From: Levilactobacillus suantsaii
Lineage (GTDB): Bacteria > Bacillota > Bacilli > Lactobacillales > Lactobacillaceae
Direction: 5' to 3'
DNA length: 64,000 nucleotides
NCBI RefSeq assembly: GCF_004115745.1
Contig: NZ_QXIL01000003.1
Location: 1-64,000, forward strand
The notes beneath the pieces are model-generated. The model did not search any database and was not told the DNA's origin. It saw only the letters and a program-made list of their open reading frames with translations. The position numbers and the translations under genes are program-made. This document shows, one piece after another, positions 15,930 through 24,429 of this stretch (position 1 is its first letter; the number at the start of each line of letters is the position of its first letter).

Positions 15930-16865
15930 TTAGCCCGCAAACGCATCGGTCAATGGTGGCACGACTTGCTTTTTCCGGGAAACGACGCCTGGTAAGCTGG
16001 CGCGGTTTTGCGCTAACTTCACGTTAAAGGCCTTTTCTACGGCGGCTTGGCTGTCGTCGTCCCCAACGACGATCAATTCGGAGTCGCTGGTCAAGACGTT
16101 CGTGGCTAAGGAAATGAACAAGTCGTAACCCTTGTCCGTGCTTTCGGCTTGCATGGCTTTTTCCAGCCCGGCTTGCCGGTCCAAGACGTCGTTCAAATCG
16201 ACCGTGTTGATTTGGTCGATGCGAACGTTTTTACCGTTCATGTCGAAGGACTTCGCATCAGCGTCGATCAATTCTTGGTCGCTCTTAGCGGATAAGTTAG
16301 TGCCGGCCTTTAACATGGCAATGCCATAGCTTTGCACGTCGATGTCGGCGATTTCAGCTAATTCCCGGACAGCTTCCCGGTCAACGTCGGTCGTGGTTGG
16401 CGACTTGAGTAACAGGGTGTCAGAAATGATGGCAGACAGCATCAACCCGGCTAACTTAGCTGGAATCTCAATCTTAGCTTCGTTGAACATTTCCACTAAG
16501 ATCGTACTGCAGCAGCCCACTGGTTCGGCCCGGTAGTATAATGGCGCCGCCGTTTCGAAGTTGCCAATCTTGTGGTGATCAACGACCGCGTCGATGGTGA
16601 CTTGGTCGCGGTCCGCAACACTTTGTTGGGCTTCGTTGTGGTCCACTAACATCACGTGGTCCGTTTCGTTAGCCACCGTCTTGACGACCCGGGGTGCGGG
16701 TTCATCAAAGTGGTTCAACACGTAGTTGGTTTCCATGTTGGGGTCACCTAAGGCCACGGCTTCAACGTCCTTGCCCTTTTGGGTTTGGTAGTAAGCGAAG
16801 GCCTTGGCGGCAACGATCGCGTCCGTATCCGGATTCTGGTGACCAAAAATCAATACTTTACTCAT
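15930..16865 (-). CDS. ppaC: Manganese-dependent inorganic pyrophosphatase (311 aa)
   Basis: Family II (DHH) pyrophosphatase, splitting the pyrophosphate made by biosynthesis into phosphate and so pulling polymer synthesis forward; cytoplasmic. Metal ligands are visible: GHQNPDTD (His9, Asp13, Asp15), LVDHNE and VDHHKIGNF, and the substrate-binding SRKKQ near the C terminus (about 297-301). Length is standard with no CBS insert. ATG at 16865. A terminator follows at 15841-15880. Confidence 0.96.
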   Translation of the reverse strand: MSKVLIFGHQNPDTDAIVAAKAFAYYQTQKGKDVEAVALGDPNMETNYVLNHFDEPAPRVVKTVANETDHVMLVDHNEAQQSVADRDQVTIDAVVDHHKIGNFETAAPLYYRAEPVGCCSTILVEMFNEAKIEIPAKLAGLMLSAIISDTLLLKSPTTTDVDREAVRELAEIADIDVQSYGIAMLKAGTNLSAKSDQELIDADAKSFDMNGKNVRIDQINTVDLNDVLDRQAGLEKAMQAESTDKGYDLFISLATNVLTSDSELIVVGDDDSQAAVEKAFNVKLAQNRASLPGVVSRKKQVVPPLTDAFAG

Positions 16866-16904
16866 GGATAAAAACTCCTTTAACGAGATTAGTTTAAGTG
16901 TAGC

Positions 16905-17864
16905 TTAGTTGTTACGCAATTGTTTGAGCCGCGAGATGTAGTCATCGGTATGCAAGTACCGGTCGAATTGGGCCAGAAAATGGCTAATCCGCGGGATCTC
17001 CGCTTTGCCCTTGCGAAAGACAAAGGCTAAATCAAAGCGGATGTTGGGGTCAAAGTGCGCCGTCCAGGTGTCGGGCAGTTCATCTTGACCAATCATAAAC
17101 GAATTGGGCAAAGCCGTTGCCGCTTGCGTCTGCATTGAAAAATGCAAAAGCTGTAACGGCGTGGTGAAGTTATCGACGCTCTTCGGAAAATCGGCCAACT
17201 GGTTCTTGTAAGCTTCATGCAACGTTTGGTTCAAATAGTAGCCCTCTGGATACATGACCCACGGCCCGTTGGTGGTATCCTGAAACTTGATGCGCCGTTT
17301 CTTGGCCAGCTGCTCATCGTGGTGGATATACAACAGGTCATCGGAAATAATCTTCTTGGAATCGTAAGGTTTCCAATTCTTGATCGAATCGTCTGGCAAA
17401 TACATGATGGCCAAATCGATACGGTTATTTTCCAGTTGTTCCCAAATTTCTTTCCGGGTCAACATGTGAAACGAAATCCGAATCCCAGGGTTGTTCTGGT
17501 ACGACATAATCGCGAAGTCCTCGAACACTGCGTCTTCGATGGAGGCCAACAGGCCAATGTTGATCTCACCTTGGGTGGCACTCGTGGCTTGCTGAATCTG
17601 ATCGGTCGCCTGATTTAAAATCCCGTAGATTTCGTGCGTCGCGTTCAGCATAGTGTAGCCCGCGTCCGACAGTCGCAGCTTTTTGCCGACGGAATAAAAC
17701 AACGGGGCGCCGACCGTCCGCTCGAGTTTCTTGATCTGCTGGGTCAAGGCGGGTTGCGTAATGCCTAAAATCTGCGCCGCCTGGGTATAATTCATTGTTT
17801 CAGCCAGCTGTAAAAAATACGTTAAAGTTTTGGAAGAAAAAATACTTTCCTGTTTGGTCTTCAT
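16905..17864 (-). CDS. LysR-family transcriptional regulator (319 aa)
   Basis: N-terminal winged helix of the LysR type (about residues 12-70: LTYFLQLAETMNYTQAAQILGITQPALTQQIKKLE, LRLSDAG), then a linker helix and a two-lobe effector domain starting at GEINIGLLAS. These proteins usually act as tetrameric activators. ATG 17864 is preceded by AAGGAG. It lies just upstream of ppaC on the same strand (39-base gap), but no shared function is implied. The effector and targets cannot be told from sequence. Confidence 0.88.
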   Translation of the reverse strand: MKTKQESIFSSKTLTYFLQLAETMNYTQAAQILGITQPALTQQIKKLERTVGAPLFYSVGKKLRLSDAGYTMLNATHEIYGILNQATDQIQQATSATQGEINIGLLASIEDAVFEDFAIMSYQNNPGIRISFHMLTRKEIWEQLENNRIDLAIMYLPDDSIKNWKPYDSKKIISDDLLYIHHDEQLAKKRRIKFQDTTNGPWVMYPEGYYLNQTLHEAYKNQLADFPKSVDNFTTPLQLLHFSMQTQAATALPNSFMIGQDELPDTWTAHFDPNIRFDLAFVFRKGKAEIPRISHFLAQFDRYLHTDDYISRLKQLRNN

Positions 17865-18000
17865 CGCTTTTTCTCCTTATGACCGGAGTGCCGAGCAATC
17901 TCGGAGCACTCGTTAGCCTAATGGTTACCATTACTCACAATGATAGCCTGCGGGGACTGAAAGCGCAACTAATTCTGCTTATAAAAGCATTTATACTGGC

Positions 18001-20451
18001 TTAACTGACAACTAGTTCGATGGGCTTCAGACGTAACTGAATTGGCGTTCCCTCGACGTCCGTGTCGACCACGAATGAGCCGTTGGAATACCGACCGCTC
18101 AATGGGTGGTCCGTCGGCAAGACATCGTGGGTCCGTTCCCGGTCCGTGATGATCTCTAGCGCTGGGTTCTCACTTGGGACACGCAAGAAGTCGACGACTC
18201 GGTGTGGATTACGCTTGAGTTCGTGGAGAATCAAGACCCCACGCCGAGCCCGACTGGTGACCGTCAGTTCTGTCATGGCTAGCCGTTTAAACCCACCGCG
18301 TTGCGTGATTAAGGCGATAGTGTCAGTGTCAGTGACCAACGCCAAATTAACGACCTGATCATCGTCGCGCAGGTCCATGGCGCGAACCCCCGTGGTCCGG
18401 GCCCCGTTGACGGAGACTTCATCAATCGAATAGCGTAACGCGTACCCGTTTTGCGAAACCAATAAGACGCCCCGGTCATCGGTCGGTTCAGCCAGATATT
18501 TCACCGCCACGACGCGGGCTTCGGGATGCTTTAGCTTCTCGTAGACCGCTGCCCGTTTCTTGTAAGTCCGGCCCGGTTTCAAGGTCGCAAATTCAGTCTG
18601 CTTGATATAGCCATCGCTAGTCGCAATCAAGAAGCGTCCGGTTTCGGCCAGGGAACTAAAGGCGTAGGTCGCCACGATTTCTTCATCGCTTTCCAACCCA
18701 ATGGTCTGCGAGAGATGTTCGCCAGTCTCTTTCCACTTGACGTCCGCGATTTCATGCACCGGCCGGTAGATCAAGTTTCCCCGGTTGGTAAACATCATCA
18801 AGTGACTCAACGTGCTCAATTGGGCCATAAAGATGGGATAATCCGCATCCTTCAAACCGTTTTCGGCGGCGTCCGAAGCCGCATACGACCGTAAGCTGGA
18901 CCGTTTCAAGTAACCATCGTGACTGACCATGACCACCACGTCTTCGTCGGCGACCGTGACTTCCGTCTTGATCTTCAACGTTTCGATTTGGTCTTGAATG
19001 GCCGTTCGGCGCGGATTACGGTATTCTTTGGCGATGGCCTTGAGTTCTTTTCGCAGGACCGCATTGAGCTTCTTGGGCTCCGCTAAAATCTGCCGGTCGG
19101 TCTCAATGGCGGCCGCCAGCTTAGCGGCCTCGTCTTCCAACTGGGTCACATCGGTGTTGGTCAACCGATAGAGCTGCAAGGCCACGATAGCGTCGGCCTG
19201 CTTCTCGGTGAAGTCGTAAGTGCTGACCAGATTGTCCCGGGCATCCCGCCGGTTCTTCGAGGCCCGAATCGTCGCAATGACCTGGTCCAAGATGGATAAG
19301 GCCTTGATTAGCCCCTCGACGATTTGTTGCCGGTCAAGTGCCTTTTGTAGATCATACTTGGTCCGGCGCGTAATCACATCGCGTTGGTGTTCCAGATAGG
19401 CCGTTAAGATAGCGACTAGCCCCACGTGCTCTGGCCGTTGATGGTTGATAGCCACCATGTTGAAGTTGTAGGTGACCTGTAACTCGGTGTTCTTGAACAG
19501 GTAGTTCAAAATTCCTTGGGCATCGGCGTCCCGTTTCAATTCGATTGCGATGCGTAAGCCGTCCCGGTCGGTCTCGTCGCGGACTTCGGCCAAGCCCTCG
19601 ACCTTCTTAGTCAAGCGAATCTCGTCGATTTTCTTGACCAGTTGGGCCTTGTTAACTTCGTAGGGAATCTCCGTGACGATGATTTGACTCTTGTTGCCCC
19701 GTAAGGGTTCGATGGTGGTCTTCGAGCGGACTTCAATGCGGCCGCGGCCGGTCTTGTAGGCCTGGATAATCCCATCTTTCCCCTGGATGATGCCGCCCGT
19801 AGGAAAATCGGGTCCGGCCACGAACTGCATCAAATCGGCCAAGGTGGCTTGGGGATGGTTCAATAAGTACACGCACGCATCGATGGTCTCACCTAAATTA
19901 TGCGGTGGAATCTCCGTGGCGTACCCCGCTGAAATCCCCGTGGCCCCGTTAACCAAGAGGTTGGGGAACCGCGCTGGTAAGACAGTCGGTTCGTACTCGG
20001 TGTCGTCAAAGTTCAACGTCATGTCGACGGTGTTCTTCTCAATGTCGCGGAGCATTTCCCCCGAAAGTTTACTCAACCGGGCCTCGGTGTACCGCATAGC
20101 AGCCGCCGGATCCCCGTCCATCGAGCCGTTGTTCCCGTGCATTTCGACGAGGGGTTCGCGGACCTTCCAGTCCTGACTCATCCGGGTCAACGCTTCGTAG
20201 ATTGAGCTATCGCCGTGGGGGTGAAAGTTCCCCATGACGTTACCGACTGACTTGGCGGACTTCCGGAAGCCCTTGTCGTAGGTGTTGCCGTCCTTATTCA
20301 TGGCGAACAGGATTCGCCGTTGAACGGGCTTTAAGCCGTCACGAATGTCCGGTAAGGCCCGTTCTTGAATGATGGATTTGGAGTAGCGACCGAAGCGGTC
20401 ACCCATGACCTCTTCCAACGTTAATTCTTGTATTTTTTGTCCTTCACTCAA
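18001..20451 (-). CDS. parC: DNA topoisomerase IV subunit A (816 aa)
   Basis: ParC, the strand-cutting subunit of topoisomerase IV, which unlinks daughter chromosomes. The catalytic Tyr121 lies in MRYTEARLS. The quinolone-determining helix reads HPHGDSSIYEAL with Ser82 and Glu86, the unmutated residues. A C-terminal beta-propeller with repeated RG..-type blades (from about residue 500) shows it is ParC/GyrA-like; the absence of a clean GyrA box and the pairing with parE support ParC. It starts 27 bases after the parE stop, forming the operon parE-parC. No strong terminator was seen downstream, only an imperfect hairpin at 17883-17911. Confidence 0.95.
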   Translation of the reverse strand: MSEGQKIQELTLEEVMGDRFGRYSKSIIQERALPDIRDGLKPVQRRILFAMNKDGNTYDKGFRKSAKSVGNVMGNFHPHGDSSIYEALTRMSQDWKVREPLVEMHGNNGSMDGDPAAAMRYTEARLSKLSGEMLRDIEKNTVDMTLNFDDTEYEPTVLPARFPNLLVNGATGISAGYATEIPPHNLGETIDACVYLLNHPQATLADLMQFVAGPDFPTGGIIQGKDGIIQAYKTGRGRIEVRSKTTIEPLRGNKSQIIVTEIPYEVNKAQLVKKIDEIRLTKKVEGLAEVRDETDRDGLRIAIELKRDADAQGILNYLFKNTELQVTYNFNMVAINHQRPEHVGLVAILTAYLEHQRDVITRRTKYDLQKALDRQQIVEGLIKALSILDQVIATIRASKNRRDARDNLVSTYDFTEKQADAIVALQLYRLTNTDVTQLEDEAAKLAAAIETDRQILAEPKKLNAVLRKELKAIAKEYRNPRRTAIQDQIETLKIKTEVTVADEDVVVMVSHDGYLKRSSLRSYAASDAAENGLKDADYPIFMAQLSTLSHLMMFTNRGNLIYRPVHEIADVKWKETGEHLSQTIGLESDEEIVATYAFSSLAETGRFLIATSDGYIKQTEFATLKPGRTYKKRAAVYEKLKHPEARVVAVKYLAEPTDDRGVLLVSQNGYALRYSIDEVSVNGARTTGVRAMDLRDDDQVVNLALVTDTDTIALITQRGGFKRLAMTELTVTSRARRGVLILHELKRNPHRVVDFLRVPSENPALEIITDRERTHDVLPTDHPLSGRYSNGSFVVDTDVEGTPIQLRLKPIELVVS

Positions 20452-20478
20452 GACTTGTTAACTCCTTTCACCGCGCAA

Positions 20479-22449
20479 TTAGGCTTGGCCCTTAGACTCG
20501 GTCCCCGTGATGAGGTCCTGGTCATCGTCTTCGAGGGTAAATTGAACGTTGTTTTCGATCCATTTCCGCCGGGGTTCAACTTTGTCCCCCATCAACGTGG
20601 TGACTCGCCGTTCGGCTAAGGCCGCGTCATCGATCTTCACCCGAATCAGGGTTCGGTTATCGGGGTCCATCGTGGTTTCCCATAACTGGCTGGCATCCAT
20701 TTCCCCCAGCCCCTTGAACCGTTGGAGGTGGTAACCGTGGGTCGGGATATGCTTGGTCTTTTCTAAGAGTTCGTCGTTGGTCCAAGCATACTCGATGCTG
20801 GCCTTCTTGCCGGTCCGTTGAATCCGATACAACGGTGGCAAAGCAATGTAGACCCGACCGGCGTCAATCATCGGCCGCATGTACTTGTAAAAGAAGGTCA
20901 ACAGCAAAATTTGGATGTGAGCCCCATCATCATCGGCATCGGTCATGATAATAATTTTATTGTAGTTAGCGGCGTCGATGTCGAAATCGGCTCCTACGCC
21001 CGCCCCAATGGTGTAGATCATGGTACTGATTTCCTTGTTTTTCATGATATCCGGCAATTTGGCCTTTTCGGTGTTCAAGACCTTTCCCCGTAACGGGAGA
21101 ATCGCTTGGAACTTCCGGTTTCGGCCCTGCTTTGCCGAGCCGCCGGCAGAATCCCCTTCGACCAAGAAGAGTTCGTTCTTCGCCGAATTCTTCGACTGGG
21201 CCGGCGTTAATTTCCCGGACAGCAGGCGCTCATGGCGCTTGTGTTTTTTCCCATTGCGGCTTTCGTCTCGAGCCTTACGGGCGTCCTGGCGGGCTTGGCG
21301 GGCCTGAGTGGCCTTGCGAATCAACATTTTACCAAAGTCGCCGTTTTCCATCAGGAAGTAGGTCAGTTGTTCGGCCACGATGCTATCCACGATGGTGCGG
21401 GCTTCGGGGGTCCCCAGTTTTTCCTTAGTCTGCCCTTCGAATTCCAAGAGGTTTTCTGGGACCCGCAGTGAAATCACGGCGGATAATCCTTCACGGATGT
21501 CGGAGCCTTCTAAGTTCTTGTCCCGGTCCTTGAGCAGGCCAACCTTGCGCCCATACTCGTTGAAGGCCTTGGTCCAGCCACTACGCATCCCCGCTTCGTG
21601 GGTCCCACCATCCTTGGTCCGGACGTTGTTGACGAACGACAGTAGGTTTTCGGTGTAGCCGTCGTTGTATTGAGCGGCCACCTCGACTTCGATGCCATCT
21701 TTCTTCCCGTCGAAGTACAGGATATCGCCTAAGGTATCCTTGTCTTCGTTGAGGTAACTGACAAATTCCTTGATGCCGTCTTCGTAGTGGTACTCTTCTT
21801 CGCGTTCTTGTCCGGCGCGTTCATCGGTCAGGGTGATCTTCACGCCCTTCAACAGGAAGGCCGATTCACGCAGACGTTCTGCTAAGGTATTGAAGTTATA
21901 GACCGTGGTGGTGAAGATTTCTCGGTCCGGTTTGAACGTTAATGTCGTCCCGTTGTGCGCCCGCGTCTTGCCTAATTTGGTGAGCGTCCCTTGGGGATGG
22001 CCGCCCTGGGCGAACTTTTCCTGGTACCGGACACCATCGCGCACGATGGTGACGGTCAACGTACTCGATAAGGCGTTGACCACGGAAGCCCCGACCCCGT
22101 GCAGGCCACCAGAGGTCTTGTAGCCCCCTTGGCCAAATTTACCCCCGGCATGTAAGACCGTTAATATGACTTCTGGGGTGGGAATCCCGGAGGCATGCAT
22201 CCCCACCGGCATCCCGCGCCCGTGGTCCACCACGGTGATACTGTTGTCGGCGTGGATAGTCACGTTGATTTCCTTCCCGTAACCGGCCAAGGCTTCATCC
22301 ACGGCGTTGTCGACAATTTCATAGACCAAATGGTGCAGGCCCCGACTGTCGGTCGACCCGATGTACATACCCGGACGTTTACGAACAGCTTCCAATCCCT
22401 CCAAAACTTGAATGGAGGAATCGTCGTAAGTTGGTTTTGCTTTCGCCAT
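20479..22449 (-). CDS. parE: DNA topoisomerase IV subunit B (656 aa)
   Basis: ATPase subunit of topoisomerase IV. GHKL ATP-binding motifs (EIVDNAVDEA, DHGRGMP, GGLHGVGASVVNALS) lie in the first ~130 residues, and the TOPRIM domain (FLVEGDSAGGSAKQGRNR, PLRGKVLN, DADDDGAHI) is around 420-510, ending in FKGLGEMDASQLWETTMDP. ATG at 22449 with AGGGAG upstream. A good sigma-A promoter at 22497-22525 overlaps a LexA-like box, in line with damage-inducible parE-parC reported for Bacillus subtilis. Confidence 0.96.
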   Translation of the reverse strand: MAKAKPTYDDSSIQVLEGLEAVRKRPGMYIGSTDSRGLHHLVYEIVDNAVDEALAGYGKEINVTIHADNSITVVDHGRGMPVGMHASGIPTPEVILTVLHAGGKFGQGGYKTSGGLHGVGASVVNALSSTLTVTIVRDGVRYQEKFAQGGHPQGTLTKLGKTRAHNGTTLTFKPDREIFTTTVYNFNTLAERLRESAFLLKGVKITLTDERAGQEREEEYHYEDGIKEFVSYLNEDKDTLGDILYFDGKKDGIEVEVAAQYNDGYTENLLSFVNNVRTKDGGTHEAGMRSGWTKAFNEYGRKVGLLKDRDKNLEGSDIREGLSAVISLRVPENLLEFEGQTKEKLGTPEARTIVDSIVAEQLTYFLMENGDFGKMLIRKATQARQARQDARKARDESRNGKKHKRHERLLSGKLTPAQSKNSAKNELFLVEGDSAGGSAKQGRNRKFQAILPLRGKVLNTEKAKLPDIMKNKEISTMIYTIGAGVGADFDIDAANYNKIIIMTDADDDGAHIQILLLTFFYKYMRPMIDAGRVYIALPPLYRIQRTGKKASIEYAWTNDELLEKTKHIPTHGYHLQRFKGLGEMDASQLWETTMDPDNRTLIRVKIDDAALAERRVTTLMGDKVEPRRKWIENNVQFTLEDDDQDLITGTESKGQA

Positions 22450-22496
22450 ACGTAAATCTCCCTTTCGTTTCCAAACTCTTTTTTGCGCATACTCTT

Positions 22497-22525
22497 AGTG
22501 TACCCCATCCCGAACATATGTTCAA
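22497..22525 (-). promoter_or_regulatory. parE promoter
   Basis: Minus-strand -35 TTGAAC (22525-22520), exactly 17 bases, -10 TACACT (22502-22497), about 50 bases before the parE start. The -35 lies inside the LexA-like box. Confidence 0.65.
22511..22524. promoter_or_regulatory. LexA (SOS) box-like palindrome
   Basis: CGAACATATGTTCA matches the Gram-positive LexA/DinR consensus CGAAC-N4-GTTCG at all positions but the last. It overlaps the -35 of the parE promoter and would block it when bound. Confidence 0.6.
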
Positions 22526-22707
22526 TAAAGGTGGTCAAAGACCGCTACGAGTAGCCATAACCACATTATCATACCACAGCGACCCGATAAAAAACTAGGT
22601 TCTCTAAGGATAATTGGCGTTCTGGGAAAAACATGCTAAAATATAAAACAGCTTTAATTGGTGGTGGGTTTACCCCATCACGGTACTCAAGAGCGGAGGA
22701 ATGTGTT

Positions 22708-23334
22708 GTGAAACTCGTTAGCTTACTTATAGTGGCCTATCTGTTGGGGGCAATTCCCAACGGGGTCTGGATTGGTAAAGCTTTCTTTAAAACCGATATT
22801 CGTCAGGCTGGTTCCGGTAACATTGGGACCACCAACACGTATCGGGTCTTAGGTCCCTATGCGGGGACGGTCGTCATGGTCTTGGACATTGCCAAGGGCA
22901 CGGTGGCGACCTTACTGCCGATTTGGGGCCACGTCACGACCGGTTTAGGCCACGCGACCCCGTTACTGTTCGGGTTGTTCGCGGTCCTGGGCCATACCGT
23001 CTCGGTCTTCGACCACTTTAAAGGTGGCAAGGCTGTCGCCACGTCTGCGGGGATGCTCCTCGCTTATAACCCGTTGATGTTCGGTATCGCTGCAGGCTTG
23101 TGGGTCTGCTTGATCTATTGGACCAGCATGGTGAGTCTGGCCAGCATGATTGCCTTTACGTTGATTACTTTGATTTCGCTATTTTTCCACGATATTTATT
23201 TAACGGGCATCGCGCTGATCCTTACCCTCTTCATTTTTTACCGGCATCGCAGTAACATTCGGCGGATCCGACAAGGGACCGAGTCGATGGTCCCCTTCGG
23301 CCGGGGGTTTCGGCGCCGGTCTTCGAAAGGCTAG
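22708..23334 (+). CDS. plsY: Acyl-phosphate:glycerol-3-phosphate acyltransferase PlsY (208 aa)
   Basis: Integral membrane enzyme that makes lysophosphatidic acid, the first step of phospholipid synthesis, from acyl-phosphate supplied by PlsX. Family motifs: GSGNIGTTNTYRVLG (phosphate loop), the GHTVSVFDHFKGGKAVATSAG segment, and a later short basic stretch, among five membrane helices. GTG 22708 is chosen as start: GGAGGA at 22695-22700 lies 7 bases upstream and the protein then begins directly with the first helix; the longer open frame adds a polar tail not usual for the family. Divergent from parE; the terminator follows at 23356. Confidence 0.94.
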   Translation: MKLVSLLIVAYLLGAIPNGVWIGKAFFKTDIRQAGSGNIGTTNTYRVLGPYAGTVVMVLDIAKGTVATLLPIWGHVTTGLGHATPLLFGLFAVLGHTVSVFDHFKGGKAVATSAGMLLAYNPLMFGIAAGLWVCLIYWTSMVSLASMIAFTLITLISLFFHDIYLTGIALILTLFIFYRHRSNIRRIRQGTESMVPFGRGFRRRSSKG

Positions 23335-23355
23335 ACATCGTCAATGTGACTAACC

Positions 23356-23397
23356 AGCGGTTCAGTATCCTTTCTGGGATGGCTGGACCGCTTTTTT
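23356..23397 (+). terminator. plsY terminator
   Basis: AGCGGT-CAG-ATCC / GGAT-CTG-ACCGCT stem with small mismatches, followed by TTTTTT. Confidence 0.85.
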
Positions 23398-23405
23398 AGG
23401 CGGTC

Positions 23406-23440
23406 AAAAAGGACTCAGAAAATTTTTCTGGGTCCTTTTT
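23406..23440. terminator. Bidirectional terminator after the LacX-type gene
   Basis: AAAAAGGAC-CAGAA / TTCTG-GTCCTTTTT, a stem with A and T runs on both sides, closing the minus-strand operon ending at 23467. Confidence 0.8.
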
Positions 23441-23450
23441 CACGTCGATT

Positions 23451-23482
23451 TTAGAAATAGGTGACCTTAGAAATAGGTGACC
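23451..23482. repeat. Perfect 16-bp tandem duplication across a stop codon
   Basis: TTAGAAATAGGTGACC occurs twice in direct succession (23451-23466, 23467-23482). On the minus strand each copy contains the last codons and TAA stop of the LacX-type gene, so the second stop lies in the 3' untranslated part. Confidence 0.95.
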
Positions 23483-24342
23483 TGGTAGCCCGCGTTGAAC
23501 TGTGCGTGGGCAGCCAGCTTTTGAATGGCCACCTTACTGGTCAACTCACCGGTCGCGTGCACGTCGTCAGCTAAGCCCCACCAAGGTTCCAAACAAACGA
23601 ACGGCGCTTGTTTCGGGTACGGCGACCAGATGCCTAGATACGGGGCCGTAGTGGTCAATGCCACACCGTGGTCATCTCGGGGCGTGCCCAACATGACCGT
23701 GGTCTCCTGGTCGTTCAACGTGAGCACTTGGGCATCGTGGTCAAATAAGTCGTGACTCAAGCGTAAGGGGTGCGTGAGGTCTAACGGGACTGAATGGGTC
23801 GAATCACTGTATGGCCCGACTAACGGGACCCGTTGGTAGACCCGCTTGGGCGCCACCGTGACCTGGTAATCCTCGAACTTGTTGAAGACATCCCCGAATG
23901 GCACGTTAAAGCCAGGGTGGGCCCCTAACGAGAACGGCAACGTCTGGTCACTGGGGTTGTCCACCGTAAAGGCAACTTTGAGTTGATGGGCCGTGAGCGT
24001 GTACTTGACGGTCAAAGCGAAGTCAAACGGATACTTGGTCTTCGATTGGTCATCACTCGCGTAACGTAAGGTCACCGAACTGGGTGTCCGTGACCAGAGA
24101 CGAAACTCATTATCCCGAGCAAAACCGTGCTGGGTCAGCTGATAGGTCTGGCCGTTGACTTGGTACTGATTATCCTGCAACCGACCCACGATGGGAAACA
24201 AGATAGGCGCATGGCGTGGCCAGTAGACCGGGTTCGCCTGCCACATATACTCCAAGTGACTGGCGTTGTCCTTGACGCTGGTGACTTCGGCGCCCAAAGG
24301 ATTGATTAAAACCGTTAAATACTCATTGCTGATGGTTAACAT
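23467..24342 (-). CDS. Aldose 1-epimerase family protein, LacX type (291 aa)
   Basis: Galactose mutarotase-like fold. Family features: the N-terminal LINPLGAEVTSVKD, the HAPILFPIVGRLQDNQY block, a first His in QHGFARDNEF, and SLGAHPGFNVPFG with the second catalytic His, then a Glu in CLEPWWG near the C terminus. This is the LacX branch; the physiological sugar is uncertain. ATG 24342 follows GGAGGG. It ends the xerC-hslV-hslU operon, a placement seen in other lactobacilli. The stop codon region is duplicated (23451-23482). Confidence 0.85.
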   Translation of the reverse strand: MLTISNEYLTVLINPLGAEVTSVKDNASHLEYMWQANPVYWPRHAPILFPIVGRLQDNQYQVNGQTYQLTQHGFARDNEFRLWSRTPSSVTLRYASDDQSKTKYPFDFALTVKYTLTAHQLKVAFTVDNPSDQTLPFSLGAHPGFNVPFGDVFNKFEDYQVTVAPKRVYQRVPLVGPYSDSTHSVPLDLTHPLRLSHDLFDHDAQVLTLNDQETTVMLGTPRDDHGVALTTTAPYLGIWSPYPKQAPFVCLEPWWGLADDVHATGELTSKVAIQKLAAHAQFNAGYQVTYF

Positions 24343-24378
24343 TGAGGTCCCTCCAACTATTGTGACGAAATATGTAGA

Positions 24379-24402
24379 CGCCCGGGCACCATGGCCCGGG
24401 CG
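24379..24402 (-). terminator. G+C-rich hairpin between hslU and the LacX-type gene
   Basis: Perfect 9-bp stem CGCCCGGGC / GCCCGGGCG with a 6-base loop. On the minus strand the T-run precedes the stem instead of following it, so it may be a weak terminator, an mRNA stabiliser or a processing point within the operon. Confidence 0.5.
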
Positions 24403-24429
24403 TAAAAAAACAAAATTTTTAGCTGTAAC

